From: an uncultured Muribaculaceae bacterium
GTDB taxonomy: Bacteria > Bacteroidota > Bacteroidia > Bacteroidales > Muribaculaceae
Length of the DNA stretch: 64,000 bases
NCBI GenBank assembly: GCA_910587425.1
Contig: CAJUKU010000009.1
Coordinates: forward strand, 1-64,000
Direction: 5' to 3'
The notes under the pieces are model-generated. The model made no database searches and had not been told where the DNA came from. It saw only the letters and a program-made list of their open reading frames with translations. The translations under genes were made by a program, and so were the position numbers. Shown in pieces: positions 41,927 through 50,865 of the stretch. Numbering within the stretch: the stretch's first letter is position 1; the number at the start of each line of letters is the position of its first letter.

Positions 41927-42029
41927 GATATGTATGATTTATTCCGTTTGCAGTGATGATTCAGGCTGCAAATATACTAAAAAATATACATCTTCGGCAA
42001 ATGCCTTGAAAAACGAAGCTGCGACGGGA

Positions 42030-42938
42030 TCAACCTTTCTTGTCCTTGCGGTATGCTCTGGGGGAGACGCCCATGATGCGCGTGAAGACGCGGGTGAAGT
42101 AGTAGGGATCGCTCATGCCGACCATGTGGCATATCTGATTGACCCGCAATGTAGTGAAATCAAGCAGACGGCACGCGTGCTTGACCTTCAGCTGAATCTG
42201 ATAGGCTACGGGCGACATGCCGGTAGCCCTGAAAAAGAGCGTCGAGAAATATGCGGGCGCATAGCCGAACTGACGCGCAATGTCAGCGATACGCAAAGTA
42301 TTGCCGACATTATCATTCATGATCCTTATCGAGTGTGCCACAACATCATTGCCGCACTCAGCGTCGGTTTCCGACGTCAGCACGGGAGAAAGCGACAGCA
42401 ACCTTACACGGCTAAGGAAATGGTGGAGCACGGCACTGGAATACAGGAGATTTTCCTCCACATATCCTTTCTCAAGCACAGCCATGATCTCCTCAAAGAG
42501 ACGCACGCACCCTCCGACATGGTCGAAAGATCTGCCGGAGAGGCTGACAGGCGCTTCAGACAGGCTCCCGAACAAGTGGGCGGACTCACCTTTGAAATGC
42601 ACCCAGCAGACGGTCCATGGAGCATCGTTGTCGGCGGCATAAACGTGCGGCTTGCCGGGGGGCAGGATGAAATAGTCGCCCGCGCACACATTATATCTAT
42701 GACCGTCAATCTCATACCAGCCTCTGCCATCGATGCAGAGAATGAATACATGCTGATCGACCGGGGTGTCGCGGCGGCGGTGATGGTTGCGCGCCTCGGG
42801 GTAATACCCGATGTCGGTCACATACAGTTGCGACGAGTAGGGGGACTCTTTCAACAGAGTCAACGCGGCGGGAGGGAGTATGAACGCACGCTCCCCCTTG
42901 AAGCCATCCTTTATGCGGAGTTTGTCAGTTGCAAGCAT
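42030..42938 (-). CDS. AraC-family transcriptional regulator
   Basis: 302 residues. The N-terminal cupin-type sensing domain (about 20-160; NVCAGDYFILPPGKPHVY) is followed by a C-terminal double helix-turn-helix (about 200-297; TLRIADIARQFGYAPAYFSTLF, split here by hyphenless reading, then MVGMSDPYYFTRVF). It is transcribed divergently from the glycoside hydrolase genes, with 304 bp between start codons, so it most likely controls them in response to a sugar. Confidence 0.92.
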   Translation of the reverse strand: MLATDKLRIKDGFKGERAFILPPAALTLLKESPYSSQLYVTDIGYYPEARNHHRRRDTPVDQHVFILCIDGRGWYEIDGHRYNVCAGDYFILPPGKPHVYAADNDAPWTVCWVHFKGESAHLFGSLSEAPVSLSGRSFDHVGGCVRLFEEIMAVLEKGYVEENLLYSSAVLHHFLSRVRLLSLSPVLTSETDAECGNDVVAHSIRIMNDNVGNTLRIADIARQFGYAPAYFSTLFFRATGMSPVAYQIQLKVKHACRLLDFTTLRVNQICHMVGMSDPYYFTRVFTRIMGVSPRAYRKDKKG

Positions 42939-43022
42939 AGTGATCGATTCTTGCCGCGAAGATAGTGAAAAAAATCCATCTTTTCCACTTTATTTTCCAT
43001 TTCACGCACGCAAAAACATAAT

Positions 43023-43030
43023 TAAATTTG
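43023..43030 (+). promoter_or_regulatory. Possible -7 box of glycoside hydrolase operon
   Basis: TAAATTTG fits TAnnTTTG. It lies about 210 bp before the GH2 ATG, which would put a large palindrome in the mRNA leader. Confidence 0.35.
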
Positions 43031-43044
43031 CGGACGGTTTGTAA

Positions 43045-43238
43045 AGAACTCATTTAAACTTTTTACCGAATGTAAAAGCAGAACAAAAAGACGTTCTTTT
43101 ATTCACCTTTCCGGTCTTTTCCGGTCGCTTTTCTCAATATCATCGGTCACGTAGCTCGCTACGCTCCCTCTTCAATTGAGAAAATCGCCTCGGGAAATCC
43201 TCGAAAATGTGAATAAATAAAAAGTTTAAACGAGTTCT
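43045..43238. repeat. About 194-bp imperfect palindrome in the GH2 leader
   Basis: Nested inverted arms: 43045-43065 with 43218-43238 (20 of 21 match), 43098-43106 with 43209-43217 (9 of 9), 43126-43138 with 43175-43187 (12 of 13). The tip is a perfect CGTAGC-TC-GCTACG hairpin at 43150-43163. The element ends 4 bp before the first GH2 ATG. No reading frame of note inside. It may be a small non-autonomous mobile element or a structured leader RNA. Confidence 0.7.
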
Positions 43239-43242
43239 AAAC

Positions 43243-46005
43243 ATGAGAATCATCACATTTATGAAACTCCGAAATATATTTGCCTTAATTTCCGCGGCAG
43301 CTCTGAATGTTTCAGCCGCAACCATGACGAGCGACACGCTGAGCCTTGCCGGCACATGGCGCTTCCAACTGGATCCGATGGGGTTCGGCAAGACTCCGGG
43401 ATCAGAACTGTATCTGTCGAAACTCAACGAGAACATCAACCTGCCAGGCAGCACTGATGAGGCGGGGAAAGGTGTTGCGAACCGAGCGCAACATGTGGAT
43501 CGCCTGAGCCGCAAATTCGAATACTGCGGACAGGCGTGGTATCAGCGCGAGATCGTAGTGCCTGAAGAGTGGAAAGGGAAGCGGATCAACCTCGAACTTG
43601 AACGTTGCCACTGGGAAACGACGGTCTATATCGACGGTCGTGAAGCCGGAACCGGAGAAAGACTATCGACACCCAACCGGTTTGATCTCGGCAGCGAACT
43701 CACGCCGGGTGTGCATACGCTGACAATCTGCGTGGACAACCGCCTGAAGTACCCTATGGACCAATGGGCGCACGGCACCACCGAATACACCCAGACAAAC
43801 TGGAACGGCATAACAGGCGACATCCAACTCACCGCACACCCGCTGACCGGGATTGAAAATGTAAGGATCTACCCGGACACTGACAACCGCAGCGTTACTG
43901 TAAAAGTGGATCTCTCAGGGAAAGAGGGAGAGGGTGATCTCGCGCTGAGCATAACGTCGCCCGACGGCAGACGCGTAGCTACCGCCAATCACACCATCAG
44001 CCTGCCCGCGGACACCGCGTGCGTAAGCTTCACCCTGAACCTGGGGCGCGACATCCGGCTCTGGGATGAGTTCAACCCGAATCTTTACACACTCACGGCG
44101 TCGCTGACCACAAAAGGAGTGACCGAGAGCGTCACCGAGCGGTTCGGAATGCGCAAGGTGGGGCAGGGTGCACACCATGTGAGGATAAACGGCACCGACG
44201 TGCATCTGCGCGGTGTGCTCGACTGCTGCGTCTTCCCCCTGACAGGATATCCCTCGACCGACAAGGAGGATTGGAAAAAGATAATGAGTACCGTGCGCGA
44301 CTATGGATTCAACCATATACGTTTCCACTCGTGGTGTCCGCCGGAAGCGGCATTCGACGCCGCAGATGAGCTCGGCATGTACCTCCAGGTGGAATTACCG
44401 ATGTGGATCAAGGATGTGGGTCAGTATCCTGCCCGCCGCGACTTTTTCGAGCAGGAGATGCTGGCGATCCTCGACGAGTATGGCAATCATCCGTCGTTCG
44501 TGCTTTACTGCAACGGCAATGAGAACGAAGGTGACTTTGCCGTGCTTGAGAATCTGATACAGAAAGGTATAGCTCACGACCCGCGTCATCTCTATTCCGC
44601 ATCGACGGCGCGCACACATGTGAAGTCAGACCAATTCTACACATCGCACGTATCGCCGAACGGATGGATAACGGTATACGAGGGTAAGCCCTCGACTGAC
44701 TGGGATCTCGACAAGGAATCGGACATTGACGTTCCCGTGATAGCACATGAGACCGGGCAGCGGTGCATGTTCCCGAATTTCCGCGAGATGGAGAAATATA
44801 CCGGCGTGCTCGAGCCGAGAAACATGAGCGTCTTCCGCGAACGTCTGACCAAAAACGGAATGCTCCATCAGGCTGAGGACTTCCTGAAAGCGACCGGCGC
44901 ACACACGGTGCTCCAGTACAAAGAGGTGAACGAGGCTCTTCTCCGTTCCGGGAAATCGGGCGGGTATCAGCTTCTCGGACTACAGGACTTCCCCGGTCAG
45001 GGAAGCGCTTATGTGGGCATTCTTGACGCATTCTGGGAATCAAAGGGGCTTGTGTCGCCGGAGAAGTACCGCGAATCAAACGGTCCGGTAGTCGTGCTCG
45101 CACGCATCCCGAAGCGGGTCTATGACAGTTCGGAATCAGTGCCTGCAAAAATCGGGATCTACAATTTCGGTCCGACAGCCATAAAAGGTGGCAACGCGGA
45201 GTGGACGCTGACCGATGCAGCCGGAAACATCGTGAAGCGCGGGACACTGAAGCATGACGCCATAGCCCACGCAACGGTGGATTCATTAGGAGTGATCGAC
45301 GTAAATCTCAATGGCGTGGCATCGCCAGCCATCTACACGCTCAATGTCGATGTAGCGGGCAGATACCACAACGAGTGGAATCTGTGGGTATATCCGGCTA
45401 ACGACGCCATAGATATGCACCGCCCGGTTGTCGCCACAAACTGGGATGAGGCACGGCGCCGCCTTGCCGCAGGTGAGACAGTGCTGCTCATGCCCGACAG
45501 TGTGGCGGGTCGCCGCACCCGTTTCGCCAGCCACTTCTGGAACCCGATCATGTTCAACTGGAATCCAATGATCGTAGGCACCCTGATCGACAGCGGCAGC
45601 GGCGCCTTCGGCAGCTTCCCGACCGACATATATGCCGACTGGCAGTGGACCGACGTGCTTAACAACTCCACAGCCATCGACCTTACCGACCTGCCGCAGC
45701 TCACCCCCGTCATACAGAGCATCGACACGTACGAGGTGAACCGAAAACTCGGCATAGCGTTTGAGGCTGTGACAAAAGAGGGTGGAAAACTCTTCGTGCT
45801 CTCAGTCGATCCTACCAAAGGGATAGAATCGCGTGGTGCCTCGCGCAGACTGATCAATTCGGTGATGGATTATGTAGAGTCGGACCGCTTCAATCCCTCG
45901 ACAACCGTAGCACTCCACGAACTCGACCGTATATTCGACAAATCGCGGATCACGGCAACTACCGACGCAGCGTCGGAAGCCATCAGACAACTTCTCAACC
46001 AATAA
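43243..46005 (+). CDS. Glycoside hydrolase family 2 enzyme
   Basis: 920 residues with a signal peptide; the alternative start ATG 43261 gives MKLRNIFALISAAALNVSAA. The GH2 order is a sugar-binding jelly roll (about 30-190), an Ig-like beta-sandwich (about 205-310) and a TIM barrel. The acid/base Glu is in CNGNENEGD (about 423-430); the nucleophile is probably the Glu in AHETGQ (about 502). A C-terminal about 250 residues form extra beta domains. GH2 includes beta-galactosidases, glucuronidases and mannosidases; specificity is not clear. The next gene, another GH2, starts 13 bp after its stop. Confidence 0.9.
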   Translation: MRIITFMKLRNIFALISAAALNVSAATMTSDTLSLAGTWRFQLDPMGFGKTPGSELYLSKLNENINLPGSTDEAGKGVANRAQHVDRLSRKFEYCGQAWYQREIVVPEEWKGKRINLELERCHWETTVYIDGREAGTGERLSTPNRFDLGSELTPGVHTLTICVDNRLKYPMDQWAHGTTEYTQTNWNGITGDIQLTAHPLTGIENVRIYPDTDNRSVTVKVDLSGKEGEGDLALSITSPDGRRVATANHTISLPADTACVSFTLNLGRDIRLWDEFNPNLYTLTASLTTKGVTESVTERFGMRKVGQGAHHVRINGTDVHLRGVLDCCVFPLTGYPSTDKEDWKKIMSTVRDYGFNHIRFHSWCPPEAAFDAADELGMYLQVELPMWIKDVGQYPARRDFFEQEMLAILDEYGNHPSFVLYCNGNENEGDFAVLENLIQKGIAHDPRHLYSASTARTHVKSDQFYTSHVSPNGWITVYEGKPSTDWDLDKESDIDVPVIAHETGQRCMFPNFREMEKYTGVLEPRNMSVFRERLTKNGMLHQAEDFLKATGAHTVLQYKEVNEALLRSGKSGGYQLLGLQDFPGQGSAYVGILDAFWESKGLVSPEKYRESNGPVVVLARIPKRVYDSSESVPAKIGIYNFGPTAIKGGNAEWTLTDAAGNIVKRGTLKHDAIAHATVDSLGVIDVNLNGVASPAIYTLNVDVAGRYHNEWNLWVYPANDAIDMHRPVVATNWDEARRRLAAGETVLLMPDSVAGRRTRFASHFWNPIMFNWNPMIVGTLIDSGSGAFGSFPTDIYADWQWTDVLNNSTAIDLTDLPQLTPVIQSIDTYEVNRKLGIAFEAVTKEGGKLFVLSVDPTKGIESRGASRRLINSVMDYVESDRFNPSTTVALHELDRIFDKSRITATTDAASEAIRQLLNQ

Positions 46006-46018
46006 GCGAACTTACAAA

Positions 46019-49015
46019 ATGAACACAAGAATCAAACGGATCCTTACTGCGGCGATCATCCTAACCGGATCGCTTCAAGCCTTAGCTACGGCATACCCCC
46101 GTTATGAGGCTGTGGCTTACCTGATGCCTGAGAATGTAAACGGTGTAAGCGAACACGCGCTGAACCTCGACGGCAAATGGCAGTTCAAATTCCCCGGCAG
46201 CGACAAGTGGAGCTCCATAAACGTGCCGGGGGAAGCCGCCATGCAAGGTTACGGCGTGCCTCATGACCAGACGGTAGTCTACCGCCGTCAGGTCGAAGTG
46301 CCTGCGGATTTCAAGGGGAAACGCGCGATCCTGCGGTTTGACGGCACATACAGCTATGCGACGCTCTATGTCAACGGCAAGATGATCCGCAGCCACCGCG
46401 GCGGGTTCAGCCGCTGGGAAACAGATGTGACCGACGCGATAATCCCCGGCAAAAAGAACCGTATAGAGCTACATCTCATGGATCCTGTCGAGGAGATCTC
46501 GTATGCTTCGGGATATGCCCATCATCCCATCTGCGGAATACTTCGCGACGTGACGCTCTATGCCCTGCCGGAAAAGCATGTGAGCAATCTGCGGATAACC
46601 ACCGCTTTCGACAGCCTATATCAGGACTCGGATCTCAAACTGGCTCTCGACCTCAGCGGAGACAGCCGCGCAGAATCAGAAATCAGGCTTATCGCACCGG
46701 ATGGCAAACAGGCGGCAAAAAAGTCACTGACACTAACACCCGGAGAGAACCTCATCAACATACATGTCGCTTCTCCAGAGAAGTGGGATGCTGAGCACCC
46801 TAACAGGTATAAACTCGAAATAGAGCTGAAAGAGGATGGACGCCCTACCGTCAGCTACTCACGCCATATAGGCTTCCGTGATATCCGCATCGAAAAGGAC
46901 GTGATGCTTGTCAACGGCAGACCGGTGAAACTCCGCGGCGCGTGCCGACACGACATGCACCCGACGCTCGGACGCACAACCACGCGCGAGATAGACAGCC
47001 TTGACGTCAGATTGTTCAAGGATGCCAACATGAATTTCGTAAGAACCTCACATTATCCACCGACGGAACGTTTCCTTGACTTCTGCGACGAGTACGGGCT
47101 GTATGTTGAATGTGAGAGCGCTGTATGCTTCATCGATACACACCGCCAGCGGAACTATGCCCCGGGAGCGACGCAGGACGATCCCTCGTTCACAGCCCAA
47201 TACCTGGGACAGCTCGATGAGATGGTGCGGTCGTTCCAATCACATCCTTCGATATTATTCTGGAGCATCGGAAACGAAAGCGTCTATGGCAGCAATTTTG
47301 CGAAAAGCCACGAGCTTGTCAAGAGGTATGATCCATCACGACCGGTGATATTCAGCTATCCCGGCTCAGTGCCTCAGGATCAGCCCCAGGTGTATGACCT
47401 GCTCAGCATGCATTATCAGGATGTCAACGGCAATCTCTGGCAGTGGGGCAAACACACATCGGGATTCCAGGGAGAGGGGATCCCCGCGCTTTTCGACGAA
47501 TGGGCACATCCTGCGTGCTATACATATTCCACCCTCCGTACAGACCCGAATATCCGTGAATTCTGGGGGAAGTCGCTTGACATGATGTGGGATGGCGTCT
47601 ACAACGCCCCCGGCGCACTCGGAGGTGCGATATGGGGATATGTGGATGAGCGCTTCATGATTCCGCATCTACAAAAAGGGACAAGCTACTGGAAAGAATT
47701 TGCCCACACCGCCAAGCCGGAAGGATTCCGCGGCGACTGTGTAGGATATGGTGACTGGGGCATTGTAGACATCTGGCGCAGAAAGAAACCGGAGTTCTGG
47801 TCGACAAAGAAAGCCTATTCCCCCATCCGACTGGAGGATGCCCGTTTCATCTCACCCGCTCCCGGAATGCCTGTGAACCTGACCGTTTTCAACCGCTTCG
47901 ACCACACCAATCTAAATGAACTTGAGGCACGATTCGAATACCGGGGTGAGACCTGCCGGATCGCCATGCCTGATGTAGAGCCGCATAACCGCGGAATGAT
48001 CACCCTGCCTGCAAAAAATTGGAATGAGGGGGATTCAATCACAATCGAATTCCTTAACCGCGACGGCAGCATCGCCGACAGTTATCTGGTGACTGTAGGC
48101 AACCACCGGACAAAATTTCCGGAAGGTATTGCAAGCTCAGGAAAACTGAAAACAGATGCGTCGGGTGATCTCGTCATAATATCGGGCGATGGATTCACCG
48201 TTCCATTCAGCAAATCGACAGGACTTATCGATCATGCCACTGTCGGCAACAGGACAATGATCGCCGGCGGTCCCTACCTGAATCTTGACATAAATTTCAA
48301 TCACCTTACCGGTCCGGAGGTAAGAAAAGTATCGAGTCACCTTACCATTGACCCTGAAGAATGGGATCCGGACAGTTTCACCTGGAAACAGGATGGTGAT
48401 AAAGTGAGGATAAACACTGCGGGGCACTATGGGGCTATATCTGTCAGCTACGAAATACTTGTGGGCGCAGACGGCAGTATCGACATTGTATATACGACAT
48501 CCGATGTGCCAAACGGATACGTACGCGAGACCGGTCTTGTATTCGACATACCCGATGACTTCACCACCCTTTCCTGGGAAAGAAGCGGCTACTGGGACAG
48601 CTATCCCGACAACAGCCTGTCGGGCAACAAGGGGAGAACAGAGCTTTTAACTCCGACAACGGTGCGCTATGGAGAGCGACCGACGCAGCCATGGAGCCGC
48701 GACACGCACGACTATTATTACTGGTCGGATGCAGGGGCTAACTGCAATGCACCCCTGACCATGACAGCCAAGGCTATGAAGGAAAACGTGTACTATTACA
48801 CCCTCTCCTCCAGTCTGTTCCCCGGCACACTATCGGTCATATCCAAGACCGCCGATGTGGCATGCCGCCTCAGCAAAAACGGCAACGGCGATATGAGTCT
48901 GCACGCGGACAACAAATGGGACTATCCGGAAATAGCATGGGGCAATTATTGCAAAGCACTTCCCGCACTTCCGTGCTATGGTGAGATCCACCTGATGCTC
49001 GGAAATCGCCGATAA
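46019..49015 (+). CDS. Glycoside hydrolase family 2, beta-galactosidase-like
   Basis: 998 residues, exported. Jelly-roll, Ig-like and TIM-barrel domains are in the beta-galactosidase order. The acid/base Glu is in WSIGNES (about 415-421) and the nucleophile is likely the Glu of LFDEWAHPA (about 490-498). The C-terminal about 300 residues resemble the DUF4981/beta-galactosidase small-chain region. It forms an operon with the preceding GH2 gene. The paired GH2 enzymes with different C-termini suggest successive steps on one branched glycan. Confidence 0.9.
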   Translation: MNTRIKRILTAAIILTGSLQALATAYPRYEAVAYLMPENVNGVSEHALNLDGKWQFKFPGSDKWSSINVPGEAAMQGYGVPHDQTVVYRRQVEVPADFKGKRAILRFDGTYSYATLYVNGKMIRSHRGGFSRWETDVTDAIIPGKKNRIELHLMDPVEEISYASGYAHHPICGILRDVTLYALPEKHVSNLRITTAFDSLYQDSDLKLALDLSGDSRAESEIRLIAPDGKQAAKKSLTLTPGENLINIHVASPEKWDAEHPNRYKLEIELKEDGRPTVSYSRHIGFRDIRIEKDVMLVNGRPVKLRGACRHDMHPTLGRTTTREIDSLDVRLFKDANMNFVRTSHYPPTERFLDFCDEYGLYVECESAVCFIDTHRQRNYAPGATQDDPSFTAQYLGQLDEMVRSFQSHPSILFWSIGNESVYGSNFAKSHELVKRYDPSRPVIFSYPGSVPQDQPQVYDLLSMHYQDVNGNLWQWGKHTSGFQGEGIPALFDEWAHPACYTYSTLRTDPNIREFWGKSLDMMWDGVYNAPGALGGAIWGYVDERFMIPHLQKGTSYWKEFAHTAKPEGFRGDCVGYGDWGIVDIWRRKKPEFWSTKKAYSPIRLEDARFISPAPGMPVNLTVFNRFDHTNLNELEARFEYRGETCRIAMPDVEPHNRGMITLPAKNWNEGDSITIEFLNRDGSIADSYLVTVGNHRTKFPEGIASSGKLKTDASGDLVIISGDGFTVPFSKSTGLIDHATVGNRTMIAGGPYLNLDINFNHLTGPEVRKVSSHLTIDPEEWDPDSFTWKQDGDKVRINTAGHYGAISVSYEILVGADGSIDIVYTTSDVPNGYVRETGLVFDIPDDFTTLSWERSGYWDSYPDNSLSGNKGRTELLTPTTVRYGERPTQPWSRDTHDYYYWSDAGANCNAPLTMTAKAMKENVYYYTLSSSLFPGTLSVISKTADVACRLSKNGNGDMSLHADNKWDYPEIAWGNYCKALPALPCYGEIHLMLGNRR

Positions 49016-49091
49016 GAGCCGTCTACAACCGAAGAACACTTAATCTGACAAAAAGAGCACTGCGATTGGCAGGTTAGTTTTACATTATTTG

Positions 49092-49099
49092 TATTTTTG
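49092..49099 (+). promoter_or_regulatory. -7 promoter box of GH63/trehalase-like gene
   Basis: TATTTTTG, about 87 bp before ATG 49186 and overlapping by one base the start of a strong leader hairpin. Confidence 0.45.
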
Positions 49100-49167
49100 C
49101 GGGGTGATCCGCGTGGTTGAAAGAGGAGGGAGACACTGCCCTCCCGACAGCTACAGGATCACCCCGC
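49099..49167 (+). promoter_or_regulatory. Strong stem-loop in the leader of the GH63-like gene
   Basis: Outer perfect 12-bp stem GCGGGGTGATCC/GGATCACCCCGC (49099-49110 with 49156-49167) and inner stem GGAGGG/CCCTCC (49125-49130 with 49139-49144). No T-run follows, so it is not a typical terminator; it would be at or near the mRNA 5' end. Confidence 0.55.
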
Positions 49168-49185
49168 AAAATATATAAACAAGTC

Positions 49186-50751
49186 ATGAAAATCATTCCG
49201 CATATGAACAGCCTCATTTCACGTATTGCCGCGGTCATGCTATGCAGCCTCACGGTTGGCACTGTCTCCGCTCAATGGAACACCGTTCCACCCGATGCCG
49301 TCAAGCCTGACTGGCGCAAGGAAGCCCCGGTAGCCATACACCCCGACAGTTCGCTCGTGAAACTTTATGAGAAAGCGTGGGAGACGGCTTCAGGACGCGT
49401 CAGGCGCGGACCTGACAACATGGTAGCCTCTCCATATCTTGACGAGAACTGCTATGACGACCAGATATGGATATGGGACGGGTGCTTCATGGTGATGTTC
49501 TCGAAATACGCCCCGCAGTCGTTCCCGGGGAAGGAGACACTGATGAACTATTACGCGCCCATTCATGACGGTGCGCCAAGCCCGCTGAGAATCCACCTGC
49601 GCGACAATCCCCCGCTGTTCGCGTGGACAGAGAAGGAGAACTTCGTGTTCTCAGGCGACACGACCTACATAGACATGATCCTCAAGGATAAGAAATACCT
49701 GCAGAAGCATTACGATTATTTCAACTCGCTTGAGCGGGGCTCGCGCAATGACTCAATCTCGACGCAGCCGATATACATGACAGTGTATCACGACAGCCTC
49801 GGCATGGCTGACGGTTACTCCTGCACCGGCAACAGCTCAGGTATGGACAACACGCCACGCGGCAGAGCACACGGCGGCTGGAGCGGAATCCGGTGGATAG
49901 ACGCCATATCGCAGCAGGCACTCGCAGCCGAGAATATCGCCGAACTGCTCGAAATGCGCGGTGAGAAGACGGAAGCTAAGAGGTGGCGTAAGGAATACGA
50001 CCGTCTCCGGCGGATCGTCAACGAGCGGTACTGGGATGACCGCGACGGATTCTATTATGACATAGCGGTGGAGAGCGGCGAGCCGTCGCGCGTGATGACT
50101 CCGGCTTCATTCTGGGCTATGATCGCCGGTATTCCGGACTCCACTCAGGCTGCACGCATGGTGGAGAAGCTACGCGATCCGTCGTTGCTCGGAGGTGAGC
50201 GTCCGTGGAACTCGCTTGCGCGGACAGATGCTGATTTCGATTCCGTGACCGGCAACTACTGGCGCGGAGGGATATGGCTTCCAATCGTATATATGGGTAC
50301 CAAGGCACTCGAACGGTACGGATATCAGGAGCTTGCAGACTCGCTCGCGGGAAAAGTCGTCGAGATGCAGGCACGCATCTATGAGCGCATGGAGCCTCAC
50401 ACCATCTGGGAGTGCTACAGTCCGGTAGCCGATGCCCCCTCGACAGAGCATGGACACACGGTGCGCCAGGAGTTCTGCGGCTGGTCGGCTCTCGGCCCGA
50501 TATCGCTGTTTATCGAGAATATCATGGGATTCCGCCACGCTAATGCCCTTACCCGCACACTGACATGGGACATAAAGGCATCGAACGGAAAGCATGGTCT
50601 GCGCGGTCTGAAATTCGGCGATATAGAGACCTCGCTTGTGTATGATCCTGACAGCCGCTCAATCGAAGCGGAGGCAAACCGTCCGTTCACACTTGTGGTT
50701 AACGGTAAGAGCCACAGGGTTGCAGCCGGCTCCTCAACCATAAGAGTATAG
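49186..50751 (+). CDS. GH63/trehalase-like (alpha/alpha)6-barrel glycosidase
   Basis: 521 residues from ATG 49186. After a signal peptide, the MGH1/GH63-type blocks are DDQIWIWDGCFMVMFSKYAP, then SSGMDNTPRGR (about 216-226, likely catalytic Asp), GNYWRGGIWLPIVYMG, and EFCGWSALGPISLFIE near the end. Family members cleave alpha-linked glucose or mannosyl units. Together with the two GH2 enzymes it forms a three-enzyme plus-strand block. It has its own promoter box and leader hairpin, so it may be controlled separately from the GH2 pair. Confidence 0.8.
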   Translation: MKIIPHMNSLISRIAAVMLCSLTVGTVSAQWNTVPPDAVKPDWRKEAPVAIHPDSSLVKLYEKAWETASGRVRRGPDNMVASPYLDENCYDDQIWIWDGCFMVMFSKYAPQSFPGKETLMNYYAPIHDGAPSPLRIHLRDNPPLFAWTEKENFVFSGDTTYIDMILKDKKYLQKHYDYFNSLERGSRNDSISTQPIYMTVYHDSLGMADGYSCTGNSSGMDNTPRGRAHGGWSGIRWIDAISQQALAAENIAELLEMRGEKTEAKRWRKEYDRLRRIVNERYWDDRDGFYYDIAVESGEPSRVMTPASFWAMIAGIPDSTQAARMVEKLRDPSLLGGERPWNSLARTDADFDSVTGNYWRGGIWLPIVYMGTKALERYGYQELADSLAGKVVEMQARIYERMEPHTIWECYSPVADAPSTEHGHTVRQEFCGWSALGPISLFIENIMGFRHANALTRTLTWDIKASNGKHGLRGLKFGDIETSLVYDPDSRSIEAEANRPFTLVVNGKSHRVAAGSSTIRV

Positions 50752-50811
50752 GCGGCTGTCATAACGGCTCATCTGAACCATTCTGACAACACCCTCCAAT
50801 CCGGATAAAAT

Positions 50812-50849
50812 AGAGACTGCCTGATCAACAGTTCAGGCAGTCTCTTTTA
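50812..50849 (+). terminator. Bidirectional terminator between GH63-like gene and cydB
   Basis: Perfect stem AGAGACTGCCTGA/TCAGGCAGTCTCT with an 8-nt loop, followed by TTTTAT on the plus strand and TATTTTAT on the minus strand. It serves both convergent genes. Confidence 0.85.
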
Positions 50850-50865
50850 TTGTAAGGATAAGGGA

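Noticed and set aside
43140..43242. Retron or diversity-generating element around the large palindrome
   Set aside because: No reverse transcriptase gene is present nearby.
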